Shown: piece after piece, positions 29,279 through 46,709 of the stretch
How positions within the stretch are numbered: the first letter of the stretch is position 1
Layout: each line of letters begins with the position of its first letter
NCBI RefSeq assembly: GCF_024713975.1
Contig: NC_091113.1
Coordinates: 9,746,501 to 9,810,500, forward strand
Origin: Paralichthys olivaceus
Taxonomy: Eukaryota; Chordata; Actinopteri; Pleuronectiformes; Paralichthyidae
DNA length: 64,000 bases
Direction: 5' to 3'
Made by a program: the position numbers and the translations under genes
The notes under the pieces: model-generated
The model's database searches: none
What the model saw: only the letters and a program-made list of their open reading frames with translations
Told to the model about the DNA's origin: nothing

Positions 29279-30175
29279 ATGGGGATAATTGATGATATCA
29301 AGGAGACACTATCCAAAGCAGTGTTTTCTCCTGGTACGCTGTTGTCTGGACGCGGCGGGCTGCACATGGCTCAGATCATCCTGTCTCTGGTTACCTTTAT
29401 CCTGGCTATCTTCAGAGGAGCGAGCAGCCATACCTACTGGAGCTACGCCATGTTCACTTGGGCCTTCTGCCCCATCATGACCCTCATCATCACTATCATC
29501 GAAATGTTTAAACTCGATATTGCACTCAACATGTTTTGCATGGACTGGCCTGACTTCACCACAGGCATGGCCATGTCCTCCACGCTCATGACTGTTTCTG
29601 TCGCCATTACCTACGCCAACTTCTACGCCTGCCTGAAATGTCTGTACGGCTGGATAGTGAGTGTGTTTGCTTTTTTGTGCTGTTTTGTTTACACCCTTGA
29701 AGTGATAAAGGACAAAATCCTGGACAAGAAGAAAGGGAGCTACCTCGCCATTCTGCCCGGATTCTTCAAAGTCATGGAGGCCTTTGTGAGCTGCATGATA
29801 TTCATATCACTGACCGGCTACAGTAACAAGCCGGCTCTGATCGCCTGCATTATTGCGTACGCCATTCCCTTCCCCATCCTCCCAGTCATCATAGCCACCA
29901 ACATCCTGAAGAAGCTTAAGATGTGTTTGTCTTTTAACTTGGACAGGTTTGTGTTTATATTCCTGGTCATCTCTGTTGTGCTGTACATCTTCGCTGCTAT
30001 AGTTTGGCCAATTTTTATGTTCAGAAACAACCCTCGTCCCAGCGACTGTCCGCCCAGCTTTTGCATCTGGGCCATTCAGTTAGTGGTTGCAGTCATGACC
30101 TATGTGAATCTCATTCTCTTTACACTGGACCTCATTTTTACCTTGCTTGGTATCTGTGGCTTTAAACGTGGATAA
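29279..30175 (+). CDS. myadm: MYADM-like MARVEL-domain membrane protein, copy 1
   Basis: This is an intronless frame of 298 codons from ATG to TAA. It has about eight hydrophobic segments (near residues 30-46, 58-76, 95-116, 122-142, 161-179, 186-209, 223-247, 263-291), i.e. two four-pass MARVEL units. Diagnostic blocks are W-x5-FTWAFC in the first unit and YLAILPGFFKVMEAFVSCMIF-like sequence opening the second, which corresponds to the family block Y-x-ATVPGLLKVLE-x-FVACIIF. MYADM proteins sit in cholesterol-rich plasma membrane and affect Rac1 positioning in mammals. Length fits the family (about 300-320). No signal peptide is apparent. Fish carry several such genes, so orthology to mammalian MYADM itself is not established. 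The second copy follows 1.6 kb downstream in the same direction. Confidence 0.88.
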   Translation: MGIIDDIKETLSKAVFSPGTLLSGRGGLHMAQIILSLVTFILAIFRGASSHTYWSYAMFTWAFCPIMTLIITIIEMFKLDIALNMFCMDWPDFTTGMAMSSTLMTVSVAITYANFYACLKCLYGWIVSVFAFLCCFVYTLEVIKDKILDKKKGSYLAILPGFFKVMEAFVSCMIFISLTGYSNKPALIACIIAYAIPFPILPVIIATNILKKLKMCLSFNLDRFVFIFLVISVVLYIFAAIVWPIFMFRNNPRPSDCPPSFCIWAIQLVVAVMTYVNLILFTLDLIFTLLGICGFKRG

Positions 30176-31066
30176 ATATTGTGGTGGATTCTATAATCTT
30201 TTTTTTTTTAAACTTGTAATATGACACGATGTTATTAATTTGAGAAATTATACTTTTTCAAATGGACAATCAGACTGAACACAAATGTTTTAAAAGTATT
30301 TTTGAGCATTTAGTTGCCGTCTTTTAAACAGAGTCCTCCATATCAATTATTTATACTCTGTATCAAATATTTAATATGAATACTATAATATGTATAAATA
30401 ATTAAGTATTGTGTTGTCTTGTTTTTTTTCAGTTAATGTACAGTGTAATGTTTGATGAAACGTAAAATAACACATCGGCTCCTTGTGTAATTTTCAGTTT
30501 TCCATTTGTTACTCCATTATGCATTGGTGTGTATTCAGTATATAAATTAAATTGAATCTATTTATTACCAATGAATATCAGGTAAATGTTGTGTAGCTTA
30601 ATTTGTGTAACCTGAATGTTTCAATTCTGTCTGAAAATGAGATTACACTTCAATGAAAATACCTGACGTTCCTGAGATCTGTTTAAAGTACATTTCATAT
30701 ATCCATATGTATAGAATATAAGTCAGAAATTCACAACATTATGCGATATTTCATACTGTAACTAAATCATATACTTGATTTAAATCTAAAGTTATGAACA
30801 GATAAATGTAACCTCATGTAAAAAAAATTCCTGGGTGAAATGATGTCTTTAAAATACAGAAAAGAAAAGCAGTGGACACTTCATTCTTCCCTTTATTTTA
30901 TCATTTGGATTCTTTTAATTGTAGATGTAATAACAGTTGACATTTGACTATTTCTATAAAGTTTTATCTCGAGCACAACAGAGACAGAATATTCAAATCT
31001 CACCACTCTGACAGTCGAACACCAGGAAACCGTGATAATGAGTGAGTGAGTGAGAGCACACTGCAG
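30176..31066. other. 3' flank of myadm copy 1
   Basis: This is AT-rich 3' UTR and spacer. From about 30760 it resembles the 3' flank of copy 2: the 17-mer aactaaatcatatactt occurs at 30760-30776 and again at 32861-32877, followed in both by gataaatgtaacct and cttaaaata/tttaaaata-type blocks. This similarity continues into the mss51 relic at 31067. Confidence 0.75.
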
Positions 31067-31199
31067 CACTCAGCTCCTTCAGGCCTCCTCTGGTTCCCCA
31101 GACTCCACCGTCTCCACAGACCCTGGAAACAGAAGAAGTGGGAGTTGAAGTCGACGGGAGGCTTGTTGGGACTTGAACCCACCGCCTCCAGCTTCAGAA
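31067..31199 (-). pseudogene. Relic of the last mss51 exon
   Basis: The minus strand encodes VGSSPNKPPVDFNSHFFCFQGL, interrupted by shift, which matches the C-terminal exon of the adjacent mss51 gene ([20 protein letters not shown]). Hand alignment with 33236-33369 gives about 19 mismatches and one 1-base gap over some 134 bases. The gap (CTGCTGG versus CTGTGG on the minus strand) breaks the frame just after FQGL. Similarity stops abruptly at 31199 in mid-exon, with no splice acceptor and none of the other five exons nearby. It is therefore a dead fragment left by the duplication that also doubled the myadm gene. Confidence 0.85.
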
Positions 31200-31804
31200 C
31201 TGTAGCTGCACAACAACCACGGATCTAAAAGTTAAATTACAATTTGTCAATAGGCTTCATATATAATTTAGGTGAAAAAATGACCCAGACACACTCAAGT
31301 GAACTAACACATAATTACATGGTGAATTGGTGCTCGTTTTTCAACACAAATGTTGAAAACAGAACGCAAGTGTGTTCATTTTCCTGACAATCTATTCAAT
31401 AAAGACCTGAGTTCATTTAATTTCAGATACATAGAAAAGAAACAGAGATGAAAGACACTGTGGGGAATCGTTTTTGTAATTTTAGCACCTGAGGGAATAA
31501 ATCTTACAAAATGATGATATTGAATTTGAAATCATTTTTAAAACTAGATAGATAACTTGAAAATAGCTGAAAAGCAGTTTTTTCTCCTCAACGGACATCC
31601 ACAGAAAACCACTTACATAGTCTACAGAACAATTCCTTGCCCAAGAAATTTGAATACAGGGAAATGTTTGCCTTATAATACAAGGTCTCACGTCAGTGTA
31701 AGAAAAGAGCAGCAGTGGAAACAAGTAGAAACAGGATCAGGTCACCTTGAGTGCAGGAGCTGGAGGATTCGACTTCAGCATCAGGAAGAACCAAACCAAG
31801 CATC
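31200..31804. other. Spacer and 5' flank of myadm copy 2
   Basis: No exon is recognised. The block tcagtgtaagaaaag at 31693-31707, followed by agcagtggaaacaa, is shared with the flank of copy 1 (29191 onward). The open frame extends upstream of 31805 only through a GTG, so the first in-frame ATG is 31805. Confidence 0.65.
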
Positions 31805-32647
31805 ATGTGTGGCCCATTTAAAAGCTGCCAGGCCATTTTACGCCTCTTGGAAATCATCTTCACCGCTTTGGCCTTCATCATCGTCACGTCCCGTGGCGGG
31901 ATGGTGCATCCATGGGGAGTCTGGTGCGAGTTTGTCTGGATTTTCTGCATCATCGTGCCTCTGGTGCTGTTGGTGATGGAGGCAATGTCGTGGCACATAC
32001 TCCTGGCCACCTGCCTCCCCGACTGGGCCGACCTGAGCTGCGGGCTGACCATGCTGTGTGCCGCCATGATCACCTCTGCCACAATCATCTTTGCAGTCGT
32101 GTACCTCTGCCTCTCCTGCATCATCAACATCCTGTGTCTCATCTTCTCCCTGGTCGCCACCGTTGTTTTCCTGGTCGACACTGTAAAGCAGAAGCTCAAA
32201 TGTCCAAACGGCTACCTCTCCCGTCTGAGAGGCCTCCTTCGCATGTCAGAGGCCTTCATTGCTTGTATCATTCTCACCGCTGCCTCCGACTACTTTGTGA
32301 ATCAGAATTGGTCTGATCCTCCTTTTGGGATGATATGCAGCGTCGCTGTGTTTGCCCTTTGCCTCCTGGTCACCGTGCTCATCATCATCCTCTATCTGCT
32401 CAGGCTCCTGCAAGGCCTCCTCTCGCTTAACCTCGGCTTGATGGAGTTTGTGTTCAACATCGTGGTGGTGCTGTCGTACATGCTCGCCATCATTCTCTGG
32501 ATTGTCTTTGGTTCCAAACACTACAACAACAACCCTTACTTCTGTGAGCACTGCTCCTACAGAGACTTTATCACTGTCATCGTCGGAGCCTTCATCAACC
32601 TGGTGCTTTACCTGGTCGACCTGGTTTTATCCTTCAAATCTCGCTAG
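31805..32647 (+). CDS. myadm: MYADM-like MARVEL-domain membrane protein, copy 2
   Basis: This is an intronless frame of 280 codons. I chose the ATG at 31805 (A at -3) because the open frame further upstream contains no ATG. It has eight hydrophobic segments near residues 9-28, 40-60, 77-98, 103-124, 143-160, 174-198, 209-236 and 254-276, again two four-pass MARVEL units. The second unit opens with YLSRLRGLLRMSEAFIACIIL, the equivalent of the YLAILPGFFKVMEAFVSC block of copy 1; DWADLSCGL aligns with DWPDFTTGM. Overall identity to copy 1 is low (roughly a quarter to a third by eye) although the flanks are still alignable. The function is inferred only from the family: a raft-associated membrane protein. 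An AATAAA follows at 32935-32940. Confidence 0.85.
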   Translation: MCGPFKSCQAILRLLEIIFTALAFIIVTSRGGMVHPWGVWCEFVWIFCIIVPLVLLVMEAMSWHILLATCLPDWADLSCGLTMLCAAMITSATIIFAVVYLCLSCIINILCLIFSLVATVVFLVDTVKQKLKCPNGYLSRLRGLLRMSEAFIACIILTAASDYFVNQNWSDPPFGMICSVAVFALCLLVTVLIIILYLLRLLQGLLSLNLGLMEFVFNIVVVLSYMLAIILWIVFGSKHYNNNPYFCEHCSYRDFITVIVGAFINLVLYLVDLVLSFKSR

Positions 32648-32786
32648 ACGCACGAACATGAAAATGTATTTGCTCTTATTAGATCTTGTTATCTCCTCAG
32701 GCTACTTAGCAGTGTGTGGTGTGTTATGTATTAATTGCTGCAATGTTATAATTGATTTAAAGCCCAAATCTGAGTGAAACATTAGC

Positions 32787-32792
32787 TTTATT
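32787..32792 (-). terminator. Candidate mss51 copy A poly(A) signal
   Basis: The minus strand reads AATAAA about 460 bases past the mss51 copy A stop codon. It lies inside the expected 3' UTR of the convergent myadm copy 2, so the two transcripts may overlap tail to tail. Confidence 0.35.
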
Positions 32793-32934
32793 TATTTTTT
32801 CAATTCAATAACATAAAGTCTTGCGTATTCAAGTCAGGAGGTGACAGTATTGTTGATTGAAACTAAATCATATACTTCCTTCAAGAGCTATAAATAGATA
32901 AATGTAACCTTTTGTATAAAATGTCCCTGTTTAA

Positions 32935-32940
32935 AATAAA
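32935..32940 (+). terminator. Candidate myadm copy 2 poly(A) signal
   Basis: The plus strand reads AATAAA 288 bases past the stop codon of myadm copy 2. The corresponding place in the 3' flank of copy 1 reads aatacag, so the hexamer is not preserved there. Confidence 0.45.
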
Positions 32941-33249
32941 GAAGGGAAAAGTGGTGGTTTAACGAGAATGAACAATAGAGTCCTTTCTGTACTATCTACT
33001 TAGATATCATCATAAATTTAACTATTTCTACAATATTTTATCACCTCTGCAAACACCACAATAGTTCACTGAGGGCATATTCAAATCTCACCACTTTGGC
33101 AGTTGCATGACAGTTAACTGAGATAGTGAATGTAAATGTCAGAGCCAACTTAAAATCTACACATGTTTTAACAATATAATAACATTAAGTCAAATAAAAA
33201 TGGCTTCATTTTCCACATGTGAAAGTCATCAGTGCAGCACTCAGCTCCT

Positions 33250-36017
33250 TCAGGCCTCCTCCGGTTCCTCAAACTCTGCCGTCTCCAGCAGACCCTGGAA
33301 ACAGAAGTAGTGGGAGTTGCAGTAGACGGGGGCCTTGTCCGGACTCGAGCCCACCACCTCTGGTTTCAGCGAGGAGAACGGGTTGGCACCGCTCCCCCTC
33401 ATGTCCATCTCCAGCTCCAGCAGGATCTGCAGCGAGTAGGTCATCTCCGTCTCGCTGCAGATGGAGGACAGGAAGCAGGGGAATCATTTGTAATGGATTT
33501 GTTCACTTTTCATAATAATAGATTGATAGAGAGTGAGCCTGGATTACAGGGGCAGTATTCATCAGATATTGATTATAATATGCATCAATGTCTGTATTCA
33601 TGATTAAACCAATTAAAGGATCTGCAGGTTGAGGAGTAAAGGTAATTAAATCATCCAATCAATTTCAAATATTGATTTTTAACATTTGAACTATTTTTGT
33701 TTTCCAAATTTTGGAGAATCTCCCAGATTTGCAGATTTGAGAAATCATGTTCAAGAGGTCAAATCATGTGTTTTGAGGCCACAGGGACCTTAACCTTTGA
33801 CCTTTGTGTTCCAAAACCTAAATAGTCGAGTCTAAGTAAACATTTGCAAGAAATTGGAAAAGATTCTCTCAAGGCATTTTATGATAATGTGTGTAACACT
33901 CACTTGAGAGCAGTGAAAAGAGAAGGAATCTCATAATCCCTGAGGAGCAGAAGAGTTGGAAGCCAACCCTGGTCCAGACCCTGACTGGCATCAAACCCTA
34001 TAAACATCAAAAATAAAATGTGAATATCAGTTTGGATATAAATATTGTCTAAGAGTCAATGAACAGACATCTTCTCTTCAGTAAACCAGGCTGGAATCTT
34101 AGTATTTCATGGTAAATCACTGATACTCTATTTTTGGTGAAATGAAAGATGTTCTCACCAGGATGAAATCCAACCACCAGGTCCGGCTTTGCTGCTTCCT
34201 CTTTCTCCACCAGCTCCTCCCAGAACTCGTGGTAGAGACCCTTGTAGGCACTGATGAAGACCATGTGCTTGGGGCCGAACGCCCTGAGAGGAGGTCTCAC
34301 GACGGGGCCGTCCACCACCTCTGGTCCCACCATGACGATCTCGATCCCCTGGTGCCCGGGGAACATGTTGTTTAGCTCATCATAGTCCGTCAGTCTGGCT
34401 GCCAGAGTCTCACTGTGGCCTGCTCCCACCAGGTGAATGGTGACAGGTTTGGAAAAAGGGTTCAGGCCAAACAGCCTCATCCCCCAGGCGATGGTAAGGG
34501 GCCGGGAGAAGAACTCGCTGCAGACCCGCCACAGCGACTGCTTGAGGTCTTGGACATCAGGTCGAGGTCTGCACGAGTTGACCCACAGCTCTGTCATGTT
34601 GGCTCCGTTTAAAATGGGATCGAGGCGAGCTGTGAGATCTCCCTGCATCGCCAGCCAGTCGTCCCAACCTTTAACCTCTGACTGCGGTTTCGACCACTGC
34701 CCTGTGGAGAATGGAAGCTCTCCTGGTGATGGAAGATGAATAAATGCATAAAGAAGAAGAATCTACCTGACTTCTTTCTTTGACAGTTTATGAGGATGTA
34801 TTTACCTTTGAACACGAGCCACTCCACAACTCTGTCGATGGCAGCGAGACGCAGCAGTGGGCAGAGCTTCTTGTGTTTGGGCCAGTCCTGCTTCTGACAG
34901 TCTTTGCAGCAGTAGTAAACATTTACACATCTGTGCAGAGAGAGGACAAAATATCAAACACCTATTTTCTCTGACATTCCCAACCTGGATTCAGGATTCA
35001 TGATTTTATTAAGATCGAGCAGCTGCTGCTCTTCTTCCTGGGGATCGGACAAAATATCAAAACACATACATGACGTCAGTCAGAAAAACAACTATGAAAT
35101 TAAAAACAGAAAATTAATACTCATAAAATACTTTCTGCAAAGGTTACTATATTAATGTACTTTGCTACACTATACTACACTACACTATGCAATATTATAC
35201 TACCATATTAAACTGTACTATACTGCACAGCTCTATACTATAGTACACTACACTACATTATACTATACACTATTCATTAACCTTCTATATGTTTCTATCT
35301 ATCATATTACTATATTTATAATTACAATGACATATGTACACACACACACACGATAACAAATTAACTTGGAGGTATAGTTTCATTTGATGAAATCTCTTCC
35401 TGTCTCTTTTTACCTCGCACAGCGCTTCAGGTTCTGTGGGTTTGAGAGTTGATGTGGCCTCTTCTCACAATGTGCACACACTTGAAAGGATTCCTCCATC
35501 TTCTCAAACATCTCCTTCTGAGAGTGGAAGGCCATGGGTTTACCCCCAGTGTCCGGAGCAGCGCTGAGGACGGAAATGAAAAGATCAGTAACTTCAACTT
35601 CACACTGCAAGAGTCCAACATGTCAGAATATGTTTGAACTCTATTCTCACCAACCACCAGTGAGGCCAGATCTCTTCTATTATTAGACTGGGACAAAAGG
35701 CATGTGGAGTAGAGAGGGTTTGCATAGATTCACATGTGAAAAATGTTGCAGGAGAGAAGCAGCGAGCAACAGCAGGGAGCAAAAGTAATGAAACAGGTTG
35801 TGGTGGCGGGCCAGTGTCACAAAATGCCATTCAAATGTCACGTTGTTACTGGTAACAAGCACCAGGCGTCTGCTCACACTGTGCGTGTCCTCACACAACC
35901 AGGATTTTAATGGGGTCGTGAAGTGGTGAATGATTTAGACATGCTCTCTCAAATTAAAGTGACAGGGAAAGGAAAGCAAAGAGGGTTAAAAGCTACTTAC
36001 CCCTGAGTTTCTGTCAT
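33250..36017 (-). CDS. mss51: MSS51-type MYND zinc-finger protein, copy A (short N-terminus)
   Basis: This is a homologue of yeast mitochondrial translational activator Mss51; mammalian MSS51 (ZMYND17) is a muscle mitochondrial regulator. Coding exons, 5' to 3': 36017-36001, 35563-35414, 34930-34806, 34722-34159, 33997-33904, 33454-33250; the phases close to 384 aa. The MYND finger has Cys35, Cys38, Cys54, Cys57, Cys63, Cys67, His75 and Cys79. The Mss51-specific C-terminal domain shows [22 protein letters not shown], split by me here as [10 protein letters not shown] then [10 protein letters not shown], and [40 protein letters not shown]. Exons 2-5 have exactly the same lengths as in copy B. 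The first coding exon is a prediction: a 17-base piece (MTETQ) with an in-frame TGA above it and a good donor in the right phase. No counterpart of copy B's exon 1 was found upstream, so this copy appears shortened at its N-terminus. Confidence 0.85.
33745..33860. repeat. Interspersed repeat in mss51 copy A intron 5
   Basis: The words 'aacctttgacctttgtg', 'gagtctaagtaaa' and 'attctctcaaggca' occur in the order I know from a common teleost repeat. The assignment is from memory and the copy is worn. Confidence 0.4.
35158..35290. repeat. Low-complexity TATACTACAC-type run
   Basis: Irregular tandem units such as actacact, tatactac and tatagtac fill about 130 bases of the intron between exons 3 and 2 of mss51 copy A. 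A short CA run follows at 35340-35351. Confidence 0.8.
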
Positions 36018-36092
36018 TTTGTGGGACTCTCACTGGCTCCTGTGTTTCCTCCTCTGCTTCTCCTCAGGTTTGTTATCTGAGCAGCCTGTCGG

Positions 36093-36114
36093 GGGCTGCT
36101 GCTGCTGCTGCTGC
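36093..36114. repeat. (CTG)n run upstream of mss51 copy A
   Basis: About six CTG units lie on the plus strand (CAG on the mss51 strand), 80-100 bases above the predicted start codon. They would lie in the 5' UTR if transcription starts near the TATA-like minus-strand sequence at 36205-36225. Confidence 0.7.
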
Positions 36115-37239
36115 CAGATTTAACACCTGTGCCTTTCCTTCTGGAAAGATCTGACAACTCCAGACCATTCGTGACTTTACAAGGAGACGACATATGATCC
36201 ATTATATATAAAACACATTTATATCGACACACACAGGTTTTTACATGAACCCATTATTTTATTGTTATATTCCTGCAGGACAACAACTCATTGCTTTTAA
36301 TTAGTTTGGGTTAATTTGATTAGGTTTCTTTTGTCAAATCACCAGGAAATAGTCTGTGACCACTGCTGCTCCAGAGCTTCACCACTACAACATAACCTAC
36401 AATATACAATAATTGTTTTACCACCTTTTCTCCACTAGAGGTCACTGTTCCAAAAGAGATCTCAAGACTATTCCTCTTTTATGAATCGAAACAAGAAACA
36501 CATGCCATTATTTTCCTAATGGTTATGTTTAACACAGTGTGGAATCAGTGTCATGATTGAACATTATTATTATATTATTTTCAAATGATCCAGCGAGAGT
36601 CAGAGCTTTTTTCACTTTTTTTTCTCCACATTCCAAGATTATAATTTTATGCTATAGTGCCAAAATTCTATGATTTGTCCATGTACAGTATTATAATGCA
36701 ATAATTTTCCATATAAAAGGCTGTGGAATTGATGAGCACTTATCTAATCATTAATATTTAACCCTGTAGCTCACGCTGTGTTTTATATTATAATAAAATG
36801 CCATTCTGTATAATTTACTCTGATTAAAACTGAAAATAGCCATTAACCAACTGCTGCTTGACTTTTTGTACTTTTTTATCAAAGATGAAATTGTCTCCAC
36901 TCCACTCAGAAAATACTATTACATTGTCTATTGAAGAAAAGGAGTGTTCAGGACTGAGCTGTGAATAAAAGCAGGTTTGGATAAAGTCAACAGAAAATCA
37001 CAGAAAATCACAAAGATGAAGGAGAAAAATAACAATGCGAGACTCATGATTTATTTCAGTGTAATTTTACTTCATGTGGCCCGTGTCTTGCATCTAATGT
37101 GAGATCTAGGAAGTAATTCAGCTGCGAAGCAAATTATAGACAACTATCAAATAAGGACAGAACCCATGATGCACCCGAGGGCACAGATGAAGTACAAACC
37201 TTCTGTGTCCTGCTGGTCCCCTCATTGCCATCGTCCTTC

Positions 37240-37550
37240 ACAATGAACTTTATTACCTCCACTAAAGAGGTTATGTTTTCACCTCTGTCCATTTGTTTGT
37301 TTGTTGGTTTGATTGTGAACAAGATTATTAAAAAATTACCAGATGGATTACAGTTTCTTTTACATTACAAAAAAGGGTGCTTTTTGATGTTTTCATCGAT
37401 TTCCAAGGGAATAATTCATGGATTGCAATGAAAAAATTCTGGCATCTATGAGTGAGTTCAATTTGGTGCAGCTAGACTGAATCTAAGGCGACTTGTGGAC
37501 CTTGACGGAGATGGACCTAATACTAAGCGCTAGAATTCACTAAACTAAAT
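37240..37550. repeat. Interspersed repeat (better copy of the family at 21610 and 23390)
   Basis: Landmarks are aaagaggttatgttttcacc, tttgtttgtttgttgg, gaattcatgg-like block near 37420, then gaccttgacggagatgg. I know this pattern from many teleost spacers. It overlaps the candidate poly(A) hexamer of mss51 copy B at 37249-37254. Confidence 0.55.
37249..37254 (-). terminator. Candidate mss51 copy B poly(A) signal
   Basis: The minus strand reads AATAAA about 380 bases past the copy B stop codon, at the edge of an interspersed repeat. Confidence 0.3.
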
Positions 37551-37635
37551 CTGCGGGAAACCTCACAGTCCACGACGTTCCCATGTTCCCCATCTTTAAA
37601 GAGGAGGGACCTCTGACAAACAACATCTGATCCTC

Positions 37636-44556
<6,921 letters not shown>

Positions 44557-44654
44557 GTTGAGGCCTTGGCTTTCCACTACGAGAAGAATCATATATTCAA
44601 AAGATAGAAAAACACATTTACATTAAATTTACTATGAGACTGGAACAATCAGCC

Positions 44655-44895
44655 CGGTCCTTGGATAACGCCTTGAGCTGGAGCCAATCCCAGCTGATGT
44701 TAGGCATGAGGTGGAGTACATCCTGTACAGGTCACCAGCGAACCACAGCCGATCTCCAATTCAACTGAACCTAATCTACATCTGCGAGAACATGCAAACT
44801 CCACACAGGAAGGCCACGGCTGAACCGGGATCCAAACTTGCAACCTACTTGCTGCAGCAACAGTACTACCCACTTAATCACCATGCCACCATAAT
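44655..44895. repeat. Common teleost interspersed repeat (LINE 3'-end type), copy 2
   Basis: Landmarks are gagctggagccaatcccagc, gtacatcctgtacaggtcacc, gagaacatgcaaactccac and accgggatccaaac, in the same order and orientation as copy 1 (19330-19560). Confidence 0.65.
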
Positions 44896-46686
44896 AAATA
44901 CATGTATTATTTTATTAGCCATTAATATGACATTTCTACAAGTGGATTCTGGAAGGAAAATATGAGGAACGTATCAGACAAAAAAACATTGGCCTGTTTC
45001 CGAACGTGGAGAGATATTTAACAGTATCAGAACTAATGATAAACATCTTGTTGTTTGTGGTTTGTTGACGCTGCACGGTCCAGTCAGATAAGTACACGTC
45101 AGTTCTAGTTTACTTTGTGTGCCATGTTTTTTTTTTAAGTTCACCCCGTGATCATGACAACAAAAGATAAAATAACCACAGGGTGATAACTCTTCAGTGT
45201 CGCTAAACCCTGTCTCAGAGTATTATCAAATGTTATGCAACGGTTTGGTGCCTGTCATGGGTCATTCAGTCAAACTGGGCCTGGTACCAGGAAAGACAAC
45301 ACACACACCCCCACCCTCAACAACAGCAGGGCCCTCTGACACTCTGAAATATCACGTCCATTAGTTTTCATGGCTTTGTGTGACAGATACGCAGGAGTGA
45401 GGGACTTGTGTGAATGGACACAGGTCAGACTGACAAATGAGAGAAAGCAGAGCAGCCTGGACACACAGATGTATTCTTAGAGTTCACCCTCACACGCAAG
45501 TTATCTAAATGCACCCAGAAAGATTTCCTCTGCTTTTATAGATGATGACTCCAGACAGGGTGAGAAATGCTTCTCTTGATAATGCACCACTGCCGCCAGG
45601 AGCCCCACAAAAAAGCTATTTCAGAACCGAGGATAAGATTTTTCAAGGAATACAAATAAGGTTCTCCAGGATATGTGATATTTTTTTATGTCCCCCAAAC
45701 AACAGTGAAAAGAGCCCCCCCCCCCCACACACACACACACGACCAGAGGCTCACTTCAAAACCTCAGACAAGCGGAGGGCATGTTCTTTGCGTCACTGTT
45801 CGTCATGCTCTTGACAAAAGAAAACAAAAACTATAAAATCCTCTCTAAATGTCCTCACTTTCCAAAGATGTCCTCACTCTCAGGTCTATGCTTAAAATGG
45901 TCCTCACAAAGATATAAATACAGGTTCACACACATCTCTGTAACTCACACGCCTCCTTCCGCCTGTCTTTAGATTTAGCTGGAGGTTGTTTAGAATCATG
46001 CATGTCTGCAACTGCTTTACTTTATTTCTTTTTGTTTAGGATGAAGAGCCTTTATTACAATTTTTCTTCCTGTTTATTGTGTTATTGTGAACTGCATTTA
46101 CCTCCAAGCATCTTGCAGCCATAAAACCCTTGACTTGGCTTGACAACAGCACAATAAATACTTCATCACATCAAGACACTGTTTTGCCATCTCAACGCTC
46201 CTTGTTGAAAACACAACTGCGTTTCTTCCACTTTTCAGGAACTCTGCATCTTTTCAATTTCACATCAACGTCGCTGGGGTAAGATTTTGCTTCGTCACGT
46301 CTTCAGAAAGGCCTTTTATCTAATTAGTTGCCTGGTATCTGCAGAGTGTCTGGGTAATGCATGCAAAGGGTTAGGACTGAACAGATTTCCCACGAGAGGG
46401 CAGATCTTTCTGTCCTCACACATCTGACCACGACTGATAAAGTCCCACAGCTGATGATCTGACCAGAGCATGGTCAGTACACACCAAGAAGTCTAGTGTT
46501 AGTTTGTACCTGTGATTCCAGACGGGCGGTGTGGCTTCTAGATGATTCTGTGAGTTTTCCCAGCAGAGGAAAGAAGAGGACAAGTGATTGACAGCTCCTT
46601 ATGCTGGATGTGAGCACGTCGTGGAGCCCTCACCGTGCCTCCTCTGCTGGAGTCTTGCAAAACCAACCCCCAACAGAGCCAAAGTT

Positions 46687-46709
46687 GGGGGGGGGGGCTG
46701 GGGTTGGGG
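46687..46709 (+). other. G-quadruplex-type motif
   Basis: A run of 11 G, then CT, GGGG, TT, GGGG on the plus strand. The long first run can supply two tracts, so four G tracts with short loops are available. It lies in the spacer about 2.1 kb upstream of the mss51 copy B start. Confidence 0.6.

Larger units (their letters stand above)
36018..37635. other. Spacer between mss51 copies
   Basis: It contains the presumed promoter of copy A on the left and the 3' UTR of copy B on the right. I looked on the minus strand for a relative of copy B's first coding exon (VPGLSK, LNMKDY) and saw none. It is AT-rich, with the repeat at 37240-37550. Confidence 0.7.

Noticed and set aside
31751-31804. 18-codon N-terminal extension of myadm copy 2
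   Set aside because: The extension begins at GTG (31751). The first ATG is 31805 and it fits the family length.
32888-32897. ctataaatag, a perfect MEF2-type site
   Set aside because: It is tempting because mss51 is muscle-linked, but it lies in the 3' region of both genes and is not kept in the homologous flank at 30780-30800.
36014-36232. 72-codon minus-strand frame with a serine run above mss51 copy A
   Set aside because: It ends at a TGA that overlaps the predicted copy A start and has no donor in a phase that would join exon 2; the serine run comes from the CAG repeat. It is more likely 5' UTR.
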